Positions 1 to 8,466 of a DNA stretch of 64,000 bases are shown here, one piece after another. The stretch covers positions 124,001 to 188,000 of the forward strand of contig NZ_JAYRCK010000005.1 in the NCBI RefSeq assembly GCF_036409475.1, given 5' to 3'. How positions within the stretch are numbered: the stretch's first letter is position 1; every line of letters begins with the position of its first letter. This DNA comes from Scandinavium sp036409475 (GTDB taxonomy: Bacteria > Pseudomonadota > Gammaproteobacteria > Enterobacterales > Enterobacteriaceae). The translations under genes and the position numbers were made by a program. The notes beneath the pieces were generated by a model, which saw only the letters and a list, made by a program, of their open reading frames with translations, was not told the origin of the DNA and did not search any database.

Positions 1-1
1 C

Positions 2-361
2 ACTCAGGGCCGCGGCATTTCTGTGCACCGCGCGGACTGTGATCAGCTGGTGGAACTGCAATCTCATGCGCCTGAACGTATTGTTGATGCGGTATGGGGC
101 GAAAGCTATTCCGCAGGCTATTCGCTGGTGGTACGTGTTCAGGCCAACGACCGCAGCGGCTTGCTGCGCGATATCACCACCATTCTCGCCAACGAGAAAG
201 TGAACGTGCTGGGCGTAGCCAGCCGCAGCGACACCAAACAGCAGCTTGCTACCATCGACATGACCATCGAAATCTACAACCTGCAGGTGCTGGGCCGCGT
301 GCTTGGCAAACTGAACCAGGTCCCCGATGTGATTGACGCTCGTCGTTTGCACGGCGGGTAA
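2..361 (+). CDS. relA: RelA (p)ppGpp synthetase, C-terminal fragment
   Basis: The window opens inside relA; reading from base 2 gives about 119 codons ending in TAA at 359-361. The visible part is the C-terminal ACT regulatory domain: the segment reading VQANDRSGLLRDITTILA and the following strand VLGVASRSD are typical of RelA/SpoT ACT domains. RelA makes (p)ppGpp on ribosomes stalled with uncharged tRNA; the ACT domain helps bind the ribosome. The synthetase and pseudo-hydrolase domains lie before the window. mazG downstream supports the assignment because relA-mazG-pyrG-eno is conserved in enterics. Confidence 0.96.
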   Translation, partial: TQGRGISVHRADCDQLVELQSHAPERIVDAVWGESYSAGYSLVVRVQANDRSGLLRDITTILANEKVNVLGVASRSDTKQQLATIDMTIEIYNLQVLGRVLGKLNQVPDVIDARRLHGG

Positions 362-369
362 TCATTCAA

Positions 370-396
370 AGGCCACTGTCTTGTTTGCGGTGGCCT
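370..396 (+). terminator. Hairpin after relA, weak terminator
   Basis: AGGCCACTG at 370-378 pairs with CGGTGGCCT at 388-396, a 9-bp stem with one wobble, 9 bases after the relA stop. No uridine run follows, so it may only stabilise the 3' end or need help to terminate. Confidence 0.5.
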
Positions 397-525
397 CTCG
401 CAGTGTCGGGCACATTTCCGAATTTTTATCTGATAACTCAAATTTGTATTCTTAAACGAGTAAACTCTCTCCGGTGTTCAGGATTGAATTAATGTCAATA
501 TTAATTAATCGCATCGGAGGCTCTT

Positions 526-1308
526 ATGTTTTACGGAACGAAAGAAGAGTTTGAAAAGCAGAAGCATGAATTTATGGTTGTTGCGCAGCGATTGTGGATG
601 ACAGAACCCTTTTATTTTAAGCGTTCAGATTATTTTGACCGAGTTGTGGATGTTGTCCGACATGTTGAGATGCAAATTCAGATGAATTGCCTGTCATGGT
701 CAGGTGGTGAGGAAATATTAAAATATAAAACAGCGGTTCTGAACTATCAGCGCTCGGTGATTTTAAATAATAAAATTTATTCTAAATGGGTAGCCGAGCA
801 AAAATACAAACACGAACGGGCTGAAGAATTCTATAAGCTATACACTAAAATAATAGGATTCTTATCAGGCATAGGTCAGGTCACCGCAGGAGTAGGAATA
901 TGTGTATCGACAGGAGGAAGTGCAACCGTACCGGGGGCGGCAATGATTCTGCAAGGTCTGAACAATATTTATGAGAACGGATATTATCTTGCGGTTTATG
1001 AAGAGGCTTCAGGACCACTCAGAGAAGCATACCATTATACTGCGAACAAGGCGGGTTATGGTGGGAATCAGGCTGATATAGCTTACGGTACAATAGATCT
1101 TGTTCTATCAGGATATGGTATGGCCAGAAGGGTCTCTACACCGAGAGAAAAATCATGGAATTTGTTTGGGATAAAGTCGCGTCAAACAGATTATGTTCGG
1201 GGTGTGAATGACATGACGAAACCTATATTCATGCTTGAAATTATTAGCGATGAAATAACTGTATTATCGTTGATGCCAGCTTTTAATGAAAATGACTTGA
1301 GGCGCTAA
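526..1308 (+). CDS. DUF4225-like protein of unknown function
   Basis: This 260-residue protein starts at an ATG preceded by a strong GGAGG site. It has a charged helical N-terminal half (to about residue 115), a glycine-rich hydrophobic stretch (about 118-148, IIGFLSGIGQVTAGVGICVS) and a conserved-looking block around NNIYENGYYL and ADIAYGTIDLVLSGYGM. From memory these blocks match the DUF4225 family found in enterobacterial accessory and effector-like loci; no function is established. Base composition is clearly more AT-rich than relA and mazG, suggesting horizontal acquisition. Its stop is followed two bases later by the start of a small membrane protein, so the two are probably co-expressed. 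The pair occupies the place of mazEF in E. coli K-12. Confidence 0.65.
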   Translation: MFYGTKEEFEKQKHEFMVVAQRLWMTEPFYFKRSDYFDRVVDVVRHVEMQIQMNCLSWSGGEEILKYKTAVLNYQRSVILNNKIYSKWVAEQKYKHERAEEFYKLYTKIIGFLSGIGQVTAGVGICVSTGGSATVPGAAMILQGLNNIYENGYYLAVYEEASGPLREAYHYTANKAGYGGNQADIAYGTIDLVLSGYGMARRVSTPREKSWNLFGIKSRQTDYVRGVNDMTKPIFMLEIISDEITVLSLMPAFNENDLRR

Positions 1309-1310
1309 AG

Positions 1311-1634
1311 GTGGAACAGGAACTTGTTTTATTTTCAAAGCCATGGCTGCCGGTGGTAGCATATTACTTGGCTGGGATTGCTGCTTTTATTATTTGCTGT
1401 TGTTTGTTTCGCTTAGTTAAGCTAAGTTTAAATGCAGGTTGTCGGTTTTTATTCATTATTATCACGACCCTCGTTTGTGCTGTTCACATGATTACGGGCT
1501 ACTACGATGTGGTGAGTTATCATGGGTATGGTTATAACCTATTGCGGATGTACCATCTTGCTGACTATGAAACAATCCGCTACGGAGTTATTTTATTTAT
1601 CACTCTGAATGGGATCTTGCTCTGTCGATTATAA
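1311..1634 (+). CDS. Small multi-pass membrane protein, unknown
   Basis: A 107-residue protein with a GTG start, two bases after the stop of the DUF4225-like gene. Three hydrophobic segments (about residues 12-35, 43-62 and 88-106) predict an inner-membrane protein; a cysteine cluster ICCCLF lies near residue 29. I do not recognise the family. The tight coupling to the upstream gene and the shared low GC resemble an effector-immunity or toxin-antitoxin arrangement, with this gene as candidate immunity partner, but that is inference from layout and topology only. Confidence 0.6.
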   Translation: MEQELVLFSKPWLPVVAYYLAGIAAFIICCCLFRLVKLSLNAGCRFLFIIITTLVCAVHMITGYYDVVSYHGYGYNLLRMYHLADYETIRYGVILFITLNGILLCRL

Positions 1635-1704
1635 TATTTGGGGGATGGCAGTCATACGACAACAGGTTATGATGAGCCAAAGTGAAGATGATTAAAGAGA
1701 TTGT

Positions 1705-2514
1705 ATGACTATCGCCCGCAATAACACCCAAATTGACCGCCTGCTAGGCATCATGAAACGCCTGCGAGACCCGGAAAACGGCTGCCCGTGGGATAAAGAG
1801 CAGACGTTTGCCACCATCGCGCCTTACACCCTCGAAGAGACATACGAAGTGCTGGACGCTATCGCGCGCGAAGATTTCGACGATCTGCGCGGCGAGTTGG
1901 GGGATTTGCTGTTCCAGGTCGTGTTCTACGCTCAGATGGCGCAAGAAGAAGGGCGCTTTAACTTCGACGATATTTGTGCAGCCATCAGCGATAAGCTGGA
2001 ACGCCGTCACCCGCATATTTTCGGTGATGCGACCGCTGAGAACAGCACGGAAGTGCTGGCGCGTTGGGAAGCCATCAAAAGCGCTGAACGAGCTGAAAAA
2101 TCACAGCATTCCGCTCTGGATGACATTCCGCACAGCCTGCCTGCACTGATGCGCTCGCATAAAATCCAGAAGCGTGTTTCTGCTGTTGGTTTTGACTGGA
2201 CGTCTTTGGGCCCGGTGCTCGACAAAGTGTATGAAGAAATCGACGAAGTGATGCACGAAGCCAAACAGGCTGTCATCGACGAAGCGAAGCTTGAAGAAGA
2301 GATGGGCGACCTGCTGTTTGCCACCGTCAATTTGTCTCGTCATTTGGGCGTGAAAGCCGAAACCGCACTGCAAAAAGCCAACCTTAAGTTCGAGCGCCGT
2401 TTCCGTGAAGTGGAGCGCATTGTTAGCGAGCGAGGCCTGGAAATGACCGGGATCGACCTCGAAGCAATGGAAAGCGTGTGGCAGGAAGTAAAACGACAGG
2501 AAACTGATCTCTAA
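1705..2514 (+). CDS. mazG: Nucleoside triphosphate pyrophosphohydrolase MazG
   Basis: MazG hydrolyses nucleoside triphosphates to monophosphates and pyrophosphate, cleaning the nucleotide pool and tempering ppGpp effects. The 269-residue protein carries two MazG all-alpha domains. The first has the metal-binding acidic helix LEETYEVLDAI and GELGDLLFQVVFYAQM (about residues 43-80); the second has YEEIDEVMHEA and KLEEEMGDLLFATVN (about 178-215). It is about six residues longer at the N-terminus than the E. coli protein; no closer in-frame ATG exists, and AAAGAGATT just before the ATG can serve as ribosome-binding site. Confidence 0.95.
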   Translation: MTIARNNTQIDRLLGIMKRLRDPENGCPWDKEQTFATIAPYTLEETYEVLDAIAREDFDDLRGELGDLLFQVVFYAQMAQEEGRFNFDDICAAISDKLERRHPHIFGDATAENSTEVLARWEAIKSAERAEKSQHSALDDIPHSLPALMRSHKIQKRVSAVGFDWTSLGPVLDKVYEEIDEVMHEAKQAVIDEAKLEEEMGDLLFATVNLSRHLGVKAETALQKANLKFERRFREVERIVSERGLEMTGIDLEAMESVWQEVKRQETDL

Positions 2515-2737
2515 CGCTTTTTTGCGATCAAGCGCGATTTGTGTGATTTTTAAAATGACAAGCGCTTGATTTACGTCAAAAACATTTACCCAAAAGGGGC
2601 TATTTTCTCACTCCTTATCTTGCTTGAGCCTGAGAATGGAGACGGAGAATGAATGTTTGTGGCGTTCGCCGTGTTCGGGTATACTACTTTCCCGTCCTGG
2701 TTATTCCATCGTTTCACCCTAACTTCTCAGGTTCAGC
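2515..2737 (+). promoter_or_regulatory. mazG-pyrG intergenic region with pyrG promoter
   Basis: A good sigma-70 promoter is visible: TTGTGG at 2657-2662, a 17-base spacer and TATACT at 2680-2685, predicting transcription from about 2692 and a 45-base leader for pyrG. A TTGAT-N4-GTCAA inverted repeat at 2566-2579 resembles an FNR half-site pair but lies about 120 bases upstream of the start, so its role is doubtful. Confidence 0.6.
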
Positions 2738-4375
2738 ATGACAACGAACTATATTTTTGTGACCGGCGGGGTCGTATCCTCTCTGGGTAAAGGCATTGCA
2801 GCCGCCTCCCTCGCAGCCATTCTTGAAGCCCGTGGCCTAAACGTGACCATGATGAAGCTGGATCCGTACATTAACGTCGACCCGGGTACCATGAGTCCTA
2901 TCCAGCACGGGGAAGTGTTCGTTACTGAAGACGGCGCTGAAACCGACCTGGACCTGGGTCACTACGAGCGTTTCATTCGTACCAAAATGACGCGCCGCAA
3001 CAACTTCACTACCGGCCGTATCTACTCCGACGTTTTGCGTAAAGAGCGCCGTGGCGACTACCTGGGCGCAACCGTTCAGGTTATCCCGCACATCACCAAT
3101 GCGATTAAAGAGCGCGTGATTGCCGGGGCCGAAGGCCACGACGTGGTGCTGGTCGAAATCGGCGGCACCGTCGGGGATATCGAATCTCTGCCGTTCCTTG
3201 AAGCGATTCGCCAGCTGGCCGTTGAAGTGGGCCGTGAAAATACCCTGTTTATGCACCTGACGCTGGTGCCGTACATGGCCGCGGCGGGCGAAGTGAAAAC
3301 CAAACCGACTCAGCACTCTGTCAAAGAACTGCTTTCTATCGGTATTCAACCGGATATTCTGATTTGTCGCTCTGACCGCGCGGTCCCGGCGAACGAACGT
3401 GCTAAAATCGCATTGTTCTGTAACGTTCCTGAAAAGGCCGTTATTTCCCTGAAAGACGTCGATTCCATTTATAAAATCCCGGGTCTGTTGAAATCTCAGG
3501 GGCTGGACGATTATATTTGTAAACGATTCAGCCTGAACTGTCCGGAAGCAAATCTGTCAGAATGGGAACAGGTTATCTACGAAGAAGCTAACCCGGCAGG
3601 TGAAGTCACGATTGGTATGGTCGGCAAGTACATTGAGCTGCCGGATGCTTACAAGTCCGTGATTGAAGCGCTGAAACACGGTGGCCTGAAGAACCGCGTG
3701 ACCGTCAACATCAAGCTGATTGATTCGCAGGATGTTGAAACTCGCGGCGTCGAAATCCTGAAAGGGCTTGATGCTATTCTGATCCCGGGCGGCTTCGGCT
3801 ACCGCGGTGTAGAAGGCAAAATCGCCACCGCACGCTTTGCGCGTGAAAACAATATCCCTTACTTAGGCATTTGCCTGGGTATGCAGGTTGCGTTGATCGA
3901 GTTCGCTCGTAACGTAGTCGGTATGGAAAACGCCAACTCGACGGAATTTGTGCCAGACTGTAAGTACCCGGTTGTGGCCCTTATCACCGAATGGCGTGAT
4001 GAGAACGGGAATGTCGAAGTGCGTACTGAAAAGAGCGATCTTGGCGGTACGATGCGTCTGGGGGCTCAGGCCTGCCAGCTCAGCGATGACAGCCTGGTCC
4101 GCAAGATGTACGGCGAAGAGACTATCACCGAGCGTCACCGTCACCGCTACGAAGTCAACAACATGCTGTTGAAACAAATTGAAGATGCGGGTCTGCGTAT
4201 TGCAGGCCGTTCCGGGGATGATCAGTTGGTCGAGATCATCGAGGTGCCGAATCATCCGTGGTTCGTTGCCTGTCAGTTCCATCCGGAGTTTACTTCCACG
4301 CCGCGTGATGGGCATCCGCTGTTTGCAGGCTTCGTAAAAGCCGCCAGCGAATACCAGAAAGGTCAGGCGAAGTAA
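2738..4375 (+). CDS. pyrG: CTP synthase
   Basis: PyrG converts UTP to CTP using ATP and glutamine, the last step of de novo pyrimidine nucleotide synthesis. At 545 residues it has the E. coli length. The N-terminal amidoligase domain starts with the P-loop-like VTGGVVSSLGKGIAAAS (about residues 8-24). The C-terminal class I glutamine amidotransferase domain has the nucleophile in YLGICLGMQ (about Cys379) and the His/Glu pair in CQFHPEF (about 515-517). It is transcribed from its own promoter and followed by eno, the usual enteric order. Confidence 0.98.
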   Translation: MTTNYIFVTGGVVSSLGKGIAAASLAAILEARGLNVTMMKLDPYINVDPGTMSPIQHGEVFVTEDGAETDLDLGHYERFIRTKMTRRNNFTTGRIYSDVLRKERRGDYLGATVQVIPHITNAIKERVIAGAEGHDVVLVEIGGTVGDIESLPFLEAIRQLAVEVGRENTLFMHLTLVPYMAAAGEVKTKPTQHSVKELLSIGIQPDILICRSDRAVPANERAKIALFCNVPEKAVISLKDVDSIYKIPGLLKSQGLDDYICKRFSLNCPEANLSEWEQVIYEEANPAGEVTIGMVGKYIELPDAYKSVIEALKHGGLKNRVTVNIKLIDSQDVETRGVEILKGLDAILIPGGFGYRGVEGKIATARFARENNIPYLGICLGMQVALIEFARNVVGMENANSTEFVPDCKYPVVALITEWRDENGNVEVRTEKSDLGGTMRLGAQACQLSDDSLVRKMYGEETITERHRHRYEVNNMLLKQIEDAGLRIAGRSGDDQLVEIIEVPNHPWFVACQFHPEFTSTPRDGHPLFAGFVKAASEYQKGQAK

Positions 4376-4390
4376 AAAAGTTAGAACGGC

Positions 4391-4417
4391 AGCGCCCCAG
4401 GTTGGGGCGTTGTTTGT
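4391..4417 (+). terminator. Terminator-like hairpin between pyrG and eno
   Basis: CGCCCC at 4393-4398 pairs with GGGGCG at 4404-4409 around a 5-base loop, followed by TTGTTTGT. It probably attenuates read-through from pyrG into eno. Confidence 0.6.
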
Positions 4418-4454
4418 CTGGAGTTTTAGTTTAACTTGTACTGAGGAAAACCTA

Positions 4455-5750
4455 ATGTCCAAAATCGTTAAAGTCATCGGTCGTGAAATCATCGACTCCC
4501 GTGGTAACCCGACTGTTGAAGCCGAAGTACACCTGGAAGGTGGTTTCGTCGGTATGGCAGCTGCTCCATCAGGTGCTTCTACTGGTTCCCGCGAAGCGCT
4601 GGAACTGCGCGATGGCGACAAATCCCGTTTCATGGGTAAAGGCGTACTGAAAGCCGTTGGCGCAGTAAACGGCCCGATCGCTCAGGCTATCCTTGGCAAA
4701 GATGCCAAAGACCAGGCTGGCATCGACAAGATCATGATCGATCTGGACGGTACTGAGAACAAATCCAACTTCGGCGCGAACGCTATCCTGGCTGTGTCTC
4801 TGGCTAACGCCAAAGCGGCTGCAGCTTCTAAAGGTCAGCCACTGTTCGAACACATCGCTGAACTGAACGGCACTCCAGGCAAATACTCCATGCCGGTTCC
4901 GATGATGAACATCATCAACGGTGGTGAGCACGCAGACAACAACGTTGATATTCAGGAATTCATGATTCAGCCAGTTGGCGCGAAATCCCTGAAAGAAGCG
5001 GTACGTATGGGTTCTGAAGTGTTCCACAACCTGGCTAAAGTTCTGAAAGCTAAAGGTATGAACACGGCTGTGGGTGACGAAGGTGGCTACGCGCCAAACC
5101 TGGGTTCCAACGCAGAAGCTCTGGCTGTTATCGCTGAAGCGGTTAAAGCAGCAGGCTACGAGCTGGGCAAAGACATCACTCTGGCGATGGACTGTGCCGC
5201 TTCTGAGTTCTACAAAGACGGTAAATACGTTCTGGCTGGCGAAGGCAACAAAGCGTTCACCTCTGAAGAGTTCACTCACTTCCTGGAAGATCTGACCAAA
5301 CAGTATCCGATCGTTTCCATCGAAGATGGCCTGGACGAATCTGACTGGGCTGGTTTCGCCTACCAGACCAAAGTTCTGGGTGACAAAATCCAGCTGGTTG
5401 GCGACGATCTGTTCGTCACCAACACCAAGATCCTGAAAGAAGGTATCGATAAAGGCATCGTTAACTCCATCCTGATCAAATTCAACCAGATCGGTTCCCT
5501 GACCGAAACTCTGGCTGCAATCAAGATGGCGAAAGACGCTGGCTACACCGCTGTCATCTCTCACCGTTCTGGCGAAACTGAAGACGCGACCATTGCCGAC
5601 CTGGCTGTGGGTACCGCTGCAGGCCAGATCAAAACCGGTTCTATGAGCCGTTCTGACCGTGTTGCTAAATACAACCAGCTGATTCGTATCGAAGAAGCTC
5701 TGGGCGAAAAAGCACCTTACAACGGCCGTAAAGAGATCAAAGGTCAGTAA
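4455..5750 (+). CDS. eno: Enolase
   Basis: Enolase interconverts 2-phosphoglycerate and phosphoenolpyruvate and is also the scaffolded glycolytic partner of RNase E in the degradosome. The ATG at 4455, behind GAGGAAAACC, gives a 431-residue protein nearly identical to E. coli Eno; an in-frame codon 15 triplets upstream is rejected because that extension has no homology. Signature elements are visible: GDEGGYAPN (catalytic Glu), the magnesium ligands in LAMDCAASEF, SIEDGLDESDW and GDDLFVTNT, the catalytic Lys in ILIKFNQIGS, and SHRSGETED near residue 370. Codon usage is strongly biased, as expected of a highly expressed gene. Confidence 0.98.
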   Translation: MSKIVKVIGREIIDSRGNPTVEAEVHLEGGFVGMAAAPSGASTGSREALELRDGDKSRFMGKGVLKAVGAVNGPIAQAILGKDAKDQAGIDKIMIDLDGTENKSNFGANAILAVSLANAKAAAASKGQPLFEHIAELNGTPGKYSMPVPMMNIINGGEHADNNVDIQEFMIQPVGAKSLKEAVRMGSEVFHNLAKVLKAKGMNTAVGDEGGYAPNLGSNAEALAVIAEAVKAAGYELGKDITLAMDCAASEFYKDGKYVLAGEGNKAFTSEEFTHFLEDLTKQYPIVSIEDGLDESDWAGFAYQTKVLGDKIQLVGDDLFVTNTKILKEGIDKGIVNSILIKFNQIGSLTETLAAIKMAKDAGYTAVISHRSGETEDATIADLAVGTAAGQIKTGSMSRSDRVAKYNQLIRIEEALGEKAPYNGRKEIKGQ

Positions 5751-5774
5751 TTCATTACTGTCGCTTTAGAAGCT

Positions 5775-5801
5775 AAAAAACCCGCTTCGGCGGGTTTTTT
5801 T
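5775..5801 (+). terminator. eno intrinsic terminator
   Basis: CCCGC-TTCG-GCGGG at 5781-5794 followed by seven T residues is a textbook Rho-independent terminator. Confidence 0.92.
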
Positions 5802-5813
5802 ATGCCTGTTGAT

Positions 5814-5896
5814 TGCCCGGCGGCGCTACGCTTGCCAGGCCTACAAAACAGGATAATCGGTAGGCTGGCGTAAGGCGAAGCCGCCACCCGGCAAGA
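5814..5896. repeat. REP/BIME palindromic element pair
   Basis: Two inverted REP units, GCCCGGCGGCGCTACGC at the left and CGTAAGGCGAAGCCGCCACC at the right, flank a short GGCCTAC / GTAGGCTGG core. This is the layout of an enterobacterial bacterial interspersed mosaic element, lying between two convergent genes. Confidence 0.85.
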
Positions 5897-5918
5897 GTGT
5901 TCACGCCAGTGAGCAACA

Positions 5919-6743
5919 TCAGAGCAGCAACGGTAGCGTCGCGCTAGCCGTTTGCTGATTGACCTCACTGTAATGCTCATCAAGGTTAATCAACGAGGTT
6001 GTCAGCAGTTCAACCAACAGCATCACGCCGACTTTGGCATTCAAAGCTCCCGCACTTAGCGGCCCTTCGGGTTTGGCGGCGACCAGTTGAATATCGCTCA
6101 GCGAAGCCAGTGGGCTGCGCGGAGTATTGCTTAACGACAGCACTTGCACGCCGCGTTTACGGGCCAGTTTTACCACATGCAGTAAGTCGCGAGTGGAGCC
6201 GGAACTGGAAATCGCGACCACCAGCGTATTTTTCGACAGCGTCGTCGCATTCATCGCTGCACGATGCATATCGCTAAAAAGCTGTGCTGGTTTCCCAAGA
6301 CGCAGCAGCTTGTAATGTAAATACTCGCCAAGGATGGCACTGGCCGCTACGCCGTAGATTTGTACTGCATCTGCTTGATGCAGCGCCTGCGCGGCTTTCT
6401 CCAGTAACGCTCTGTCCAGCAACTTCGCCGTGTCCTGTAACGCCTGAACGGATTCATTGACCACGTTATCAATGTCATCCCCGCTCTGCTGCGGCGGTTG
6501 CCCCTGTTGAATATCCAGCGCCAGCGCCATCTTAAATTCGTTATAGCCTTTGCAGCCCAGCGTGCGACACAGACGGGTGACGCTGGCCTCGCTGGTGTCG
6601 CTTTCACGCGCCAGTTCGGTGATGGTCAGATACAGCACCTTTGCCGGATCGCCCAGCACAAACTCCCCCAGCTTTTGCTGAGTCGGGCTGTACCCGGACA
6701 CTCCCTGGCGCAGCCTTAACAGCAGATTTTCATTTTCTGACAT
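5919..6743 (-). CDS. MurR/RpiR-family transcriptional regulator
   Basis: A 274-residue regulator with an N-terminal RpiR-type helix-turn-helix (about 1-77; the recognition region reads TSEASVTRLCRTLGCKGYNEFK) and a SIS sugar-phosphate isomerase fold (about 120-255; VVAISSSGSTRD is the phosphosugar-binding loop). Such proteins sense phosphorylated sugars, often amino-sugar phosphates. It is transcribed divergently from the adjacent EIICB-nanE operon across a 166-bp region containing inverted repeats, so it most likely controls that operon in response to its sugar-6-phosphate. Whether it represses or activates cannot be told from the sequence. Confidence 0.88.
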   Translation of the reverse strand: MSENENLLLRLRQGVSGYSPTQQKLGEFVLGDPAKVLYLTITELARESDTSEASVTRLCRTLGCKGYNEFKMALALDIQQGQPPQQSGDDIDNVVNESVQALQDTAKLLDRALLEKAAQALHQADAVQIYGVAASAILGEYLHYKLLRLGKPAQLFSDMHRAAMNATTLSKNTLVVAISSSGSTRDLLHVVKLARKRGVQVLSLSNTPRSPLASLSDIQLVAAKPEGPLSAGALNAKVGVMLLVELLTTSLINLDEHYSEVNQQTASATLPLLL

Positions 6744-6909
6744 GCAGGATCCTTAATGCGTTTCTCTGTGGCTAGTGTGGCGGAAAGCAGGGGATCGATG
6801 CCAGTCATTTTAAAAAAGTATGATCGGCTTCTGGGTTTGTGGTGATAATTTTCACTTAATATAATTTGTATGGTAAAAATTTTCATCACGACGACGGGGG
6901 AATGAAAAA
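6744..6909. promoter_or_regulatory. Divergent rpiR / PTS operon control region
   Basis: A promoter for the PTS operon reads TTGTGG (6837-6842), 17-base spacer, TATAAT (6860-6865). It is flanked by inverted sequences GTGATAATTTTCAC at 6842-6855 and AAAAATTTTCATCAC at 6875-6889, which place GTGAT/ATCAC half-sites on both sides of the -10. This is a plausible operator for the divergent RpiR-type regulator. Confidence 0.6.
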
Positions 6910-8466
6910 ATGAATCAACTCTTCAGTGGCGCCTCCTCAGGGGCCTGGTTTGAAAAAGCGCAGCGGTTTGGTAAATCGTTCATGCTGCCGATTGCGGTAT
7001 TACCTGCGGCAGGGTTGTTGCTGGGGATTGGCGGCGCGTTGTCCAATCCGAATACCTTAACGGCTTACCCCTTCCTGGATGTCGGCTGGTTACAGGCGAT
7101 CTTCACCATCATGAGCAGCGCAGGCTCGATTGTTTTCGCCAACCTCTCTGTGTTGTTTGCGGTGGGTGTCGCGGTTGGATTGGCAAAAACCGACAAAGGG
7201 ACCGCCGGGCTGGCGGCACTGCTGGCGTTTCTGGTGATGAATGCCACGATCAACGCCTTGCTAATCCTCAATGGCACGCTGGCTCACGAGAATCCAGGCG
7301 CTGTCGGGCAGGGCATGACGCTGGGCATTCAGACGCTGGAAACAGGCGTTTTTGGTGGAGTCGTGATTGGCCTGGTGACCTGCGCGCTGCATCATCGCTT
7401 TAATAAAATTGCGCTGCCGCAGTTCCTCGGCTTCTTTGGCGGCTCGCGCTTTGTGCCGATCATCAGCTCTCTGGCAGCGATCCTGGTCGGTGCCATCATG
7501 ACGGTGGTGTGGCCGCATTTTCAGAAATTGATTTTTGGTCTGGGCGGGCTGGTTGATGCTACTGGCTATCTCGGCACGCTGCTGTATGGCTTTATCCTGC
7601 GCATGCTTGGCCCGTTTGGTCTGCACCATATCTTCTATTTACCGTTCTGGACGACCGCACTTGGCGGCAGTGAAATCGTTAATGGGCAGCTGGTAGAAGG
7701 CACGCAGCGTATTTTCTTCGCTCAGTTAGCTGACCCGAATACTCAGCAGTTCTACATCGGCACGTCTCGTTTTATGTCCGGGCGCTTCATCACCATGATG
7801 TTTGGCCTGATAGGGGCGTGTCTGGCGATGTATCACACAGCGAAGCCAGAAAACAAAAAGCGCGTGGCTGGCCTGCTGTTATCCGCCGCGTTGACCTCTT
7901 TCCTGACCGGCATCACTGAGCCGATTGAGTTCTCCTTCCTGTTTGTCGCGCCGGTTCTGTACGTCATTCACGCCTTCTTTGACGGGCTGGCGTTTATGCT
8001 TGCCCATATTCTGCATATCACCATCGGCCAGACTTTCTCTGGAGGATTTATCGATTTCATCCTCTTCGGCGTGCTGCAAGGTGAAGCAAAAACCCATTGG
8101 TTGTACGTGCCGCTGGTCGGTGTGCCGTGGTTCTTCCTGTACTACTTCACGTTCCGTTTCCTGATCAATCGCTTTGATTTTCTGACCCCTGGCCGTGAAA
8201 AAGAAACGATTGTCGAAAGCGCACTTCCGCAAAGTGAACGTGCGGCGGCAGTGATTGCCGGGCTGGGCGGGCGTGACAATCTGGAAGACGTAGACTGCTG
8301 CGCGACACGCTTGCGAGTGACGGTTAAAGACGGCGGAAAGGTCAATCAGGAAGCATTGAAAGCCACTGGCGCACGAGGCGTTATCCTGCGCGGCAACGGA
8401 GTGCAGGTCATTTATGGCCCACACGTCACGATCATTAAAAACGAAGTAGAAGAGATCTTATCGTAA
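6910..8466 (+). CDS. PTS EIICB transporter, glucose/N-acetyl-sugar family
   Basis: A 518-residue phosphotransferase transporter of the Glc family that imports and phosphorylates a sugar. The EIIC membrane domain (about residues 15-415, roughly ten hydrophobic segments) contains the conserved GITEPIEFSFLF motif. A C-terminal EIIB domain (about 430-518) holds the phosphorylated cysteine in DCCATRLRV (about Cys464). No EIIA domain is fused, so phosphate must come from a separate EIIA such as Crr. The stop codon overlaps the start of nanE by one base. Coupling to an N-acetylmannosamine-6-phosphate epimerase and an RpiR regulator suggests an N-acetyl amino sugar as substrate, with ManNAc the simplest guess; the sequence alone does not prove it. 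Confidence 0.88.
   Translation: MNQLFSGASSGAWFEKAQRFGKSFMLPIAVLPAAGLLLGIGGALSNPNTLTAYPFLDVGWLQAIFTIMSSAGSIVFANLSVLFAVGVAVGLAKTDKGTAGLAALLAFLVMNATINALLILNGTLAHENPGAVGQGMTLGIQTLETGVFGGVVIGLVTCALHHRFNKIALPQFLGFFGGSRFVPIISSLAAILVGAIMTVVWPHFQKLIFGLGGLVDATGYLGTLLYGFILRMLGPFGLHHIFYLPFWTTALGGSEIVNGQLVEGTQRIFFAQLADPNTQQFYIGTSRFMSGRFITMMFGLIGACLAMYHTAKPENKKRVAGLLLSAALTSFLTGITEPIEFSFLFVAPVLYVIHAFFDGLAFMLAHILHITIGQTFSGGFIDFILFGVLQGEAKTHWLYVPLVGVPWFFLYYFTFRFLINRFDFLTPGREKETIVESALPQSERAAAVIAGLGGRDNLEDVDCCATRLRVTVKDGGKVNQEALKATGARGVILRGNGVQVIYGPHVTIIKNEVEEILS

Noticed and set aside
2566..2579. FNR-like TTGAT-N4-GTCAA before pyrG
   Set aside because: It is about 120 bases upstream of the visible promoter, and pyrG is not known to be FNR-controlled; a chance match is likely.
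4569..5564. 331-codon minus-strand ORF inside eno
   Set aside because: Antisense shadow of a highly codon-biased gene; the enolase frame is fully conserved.
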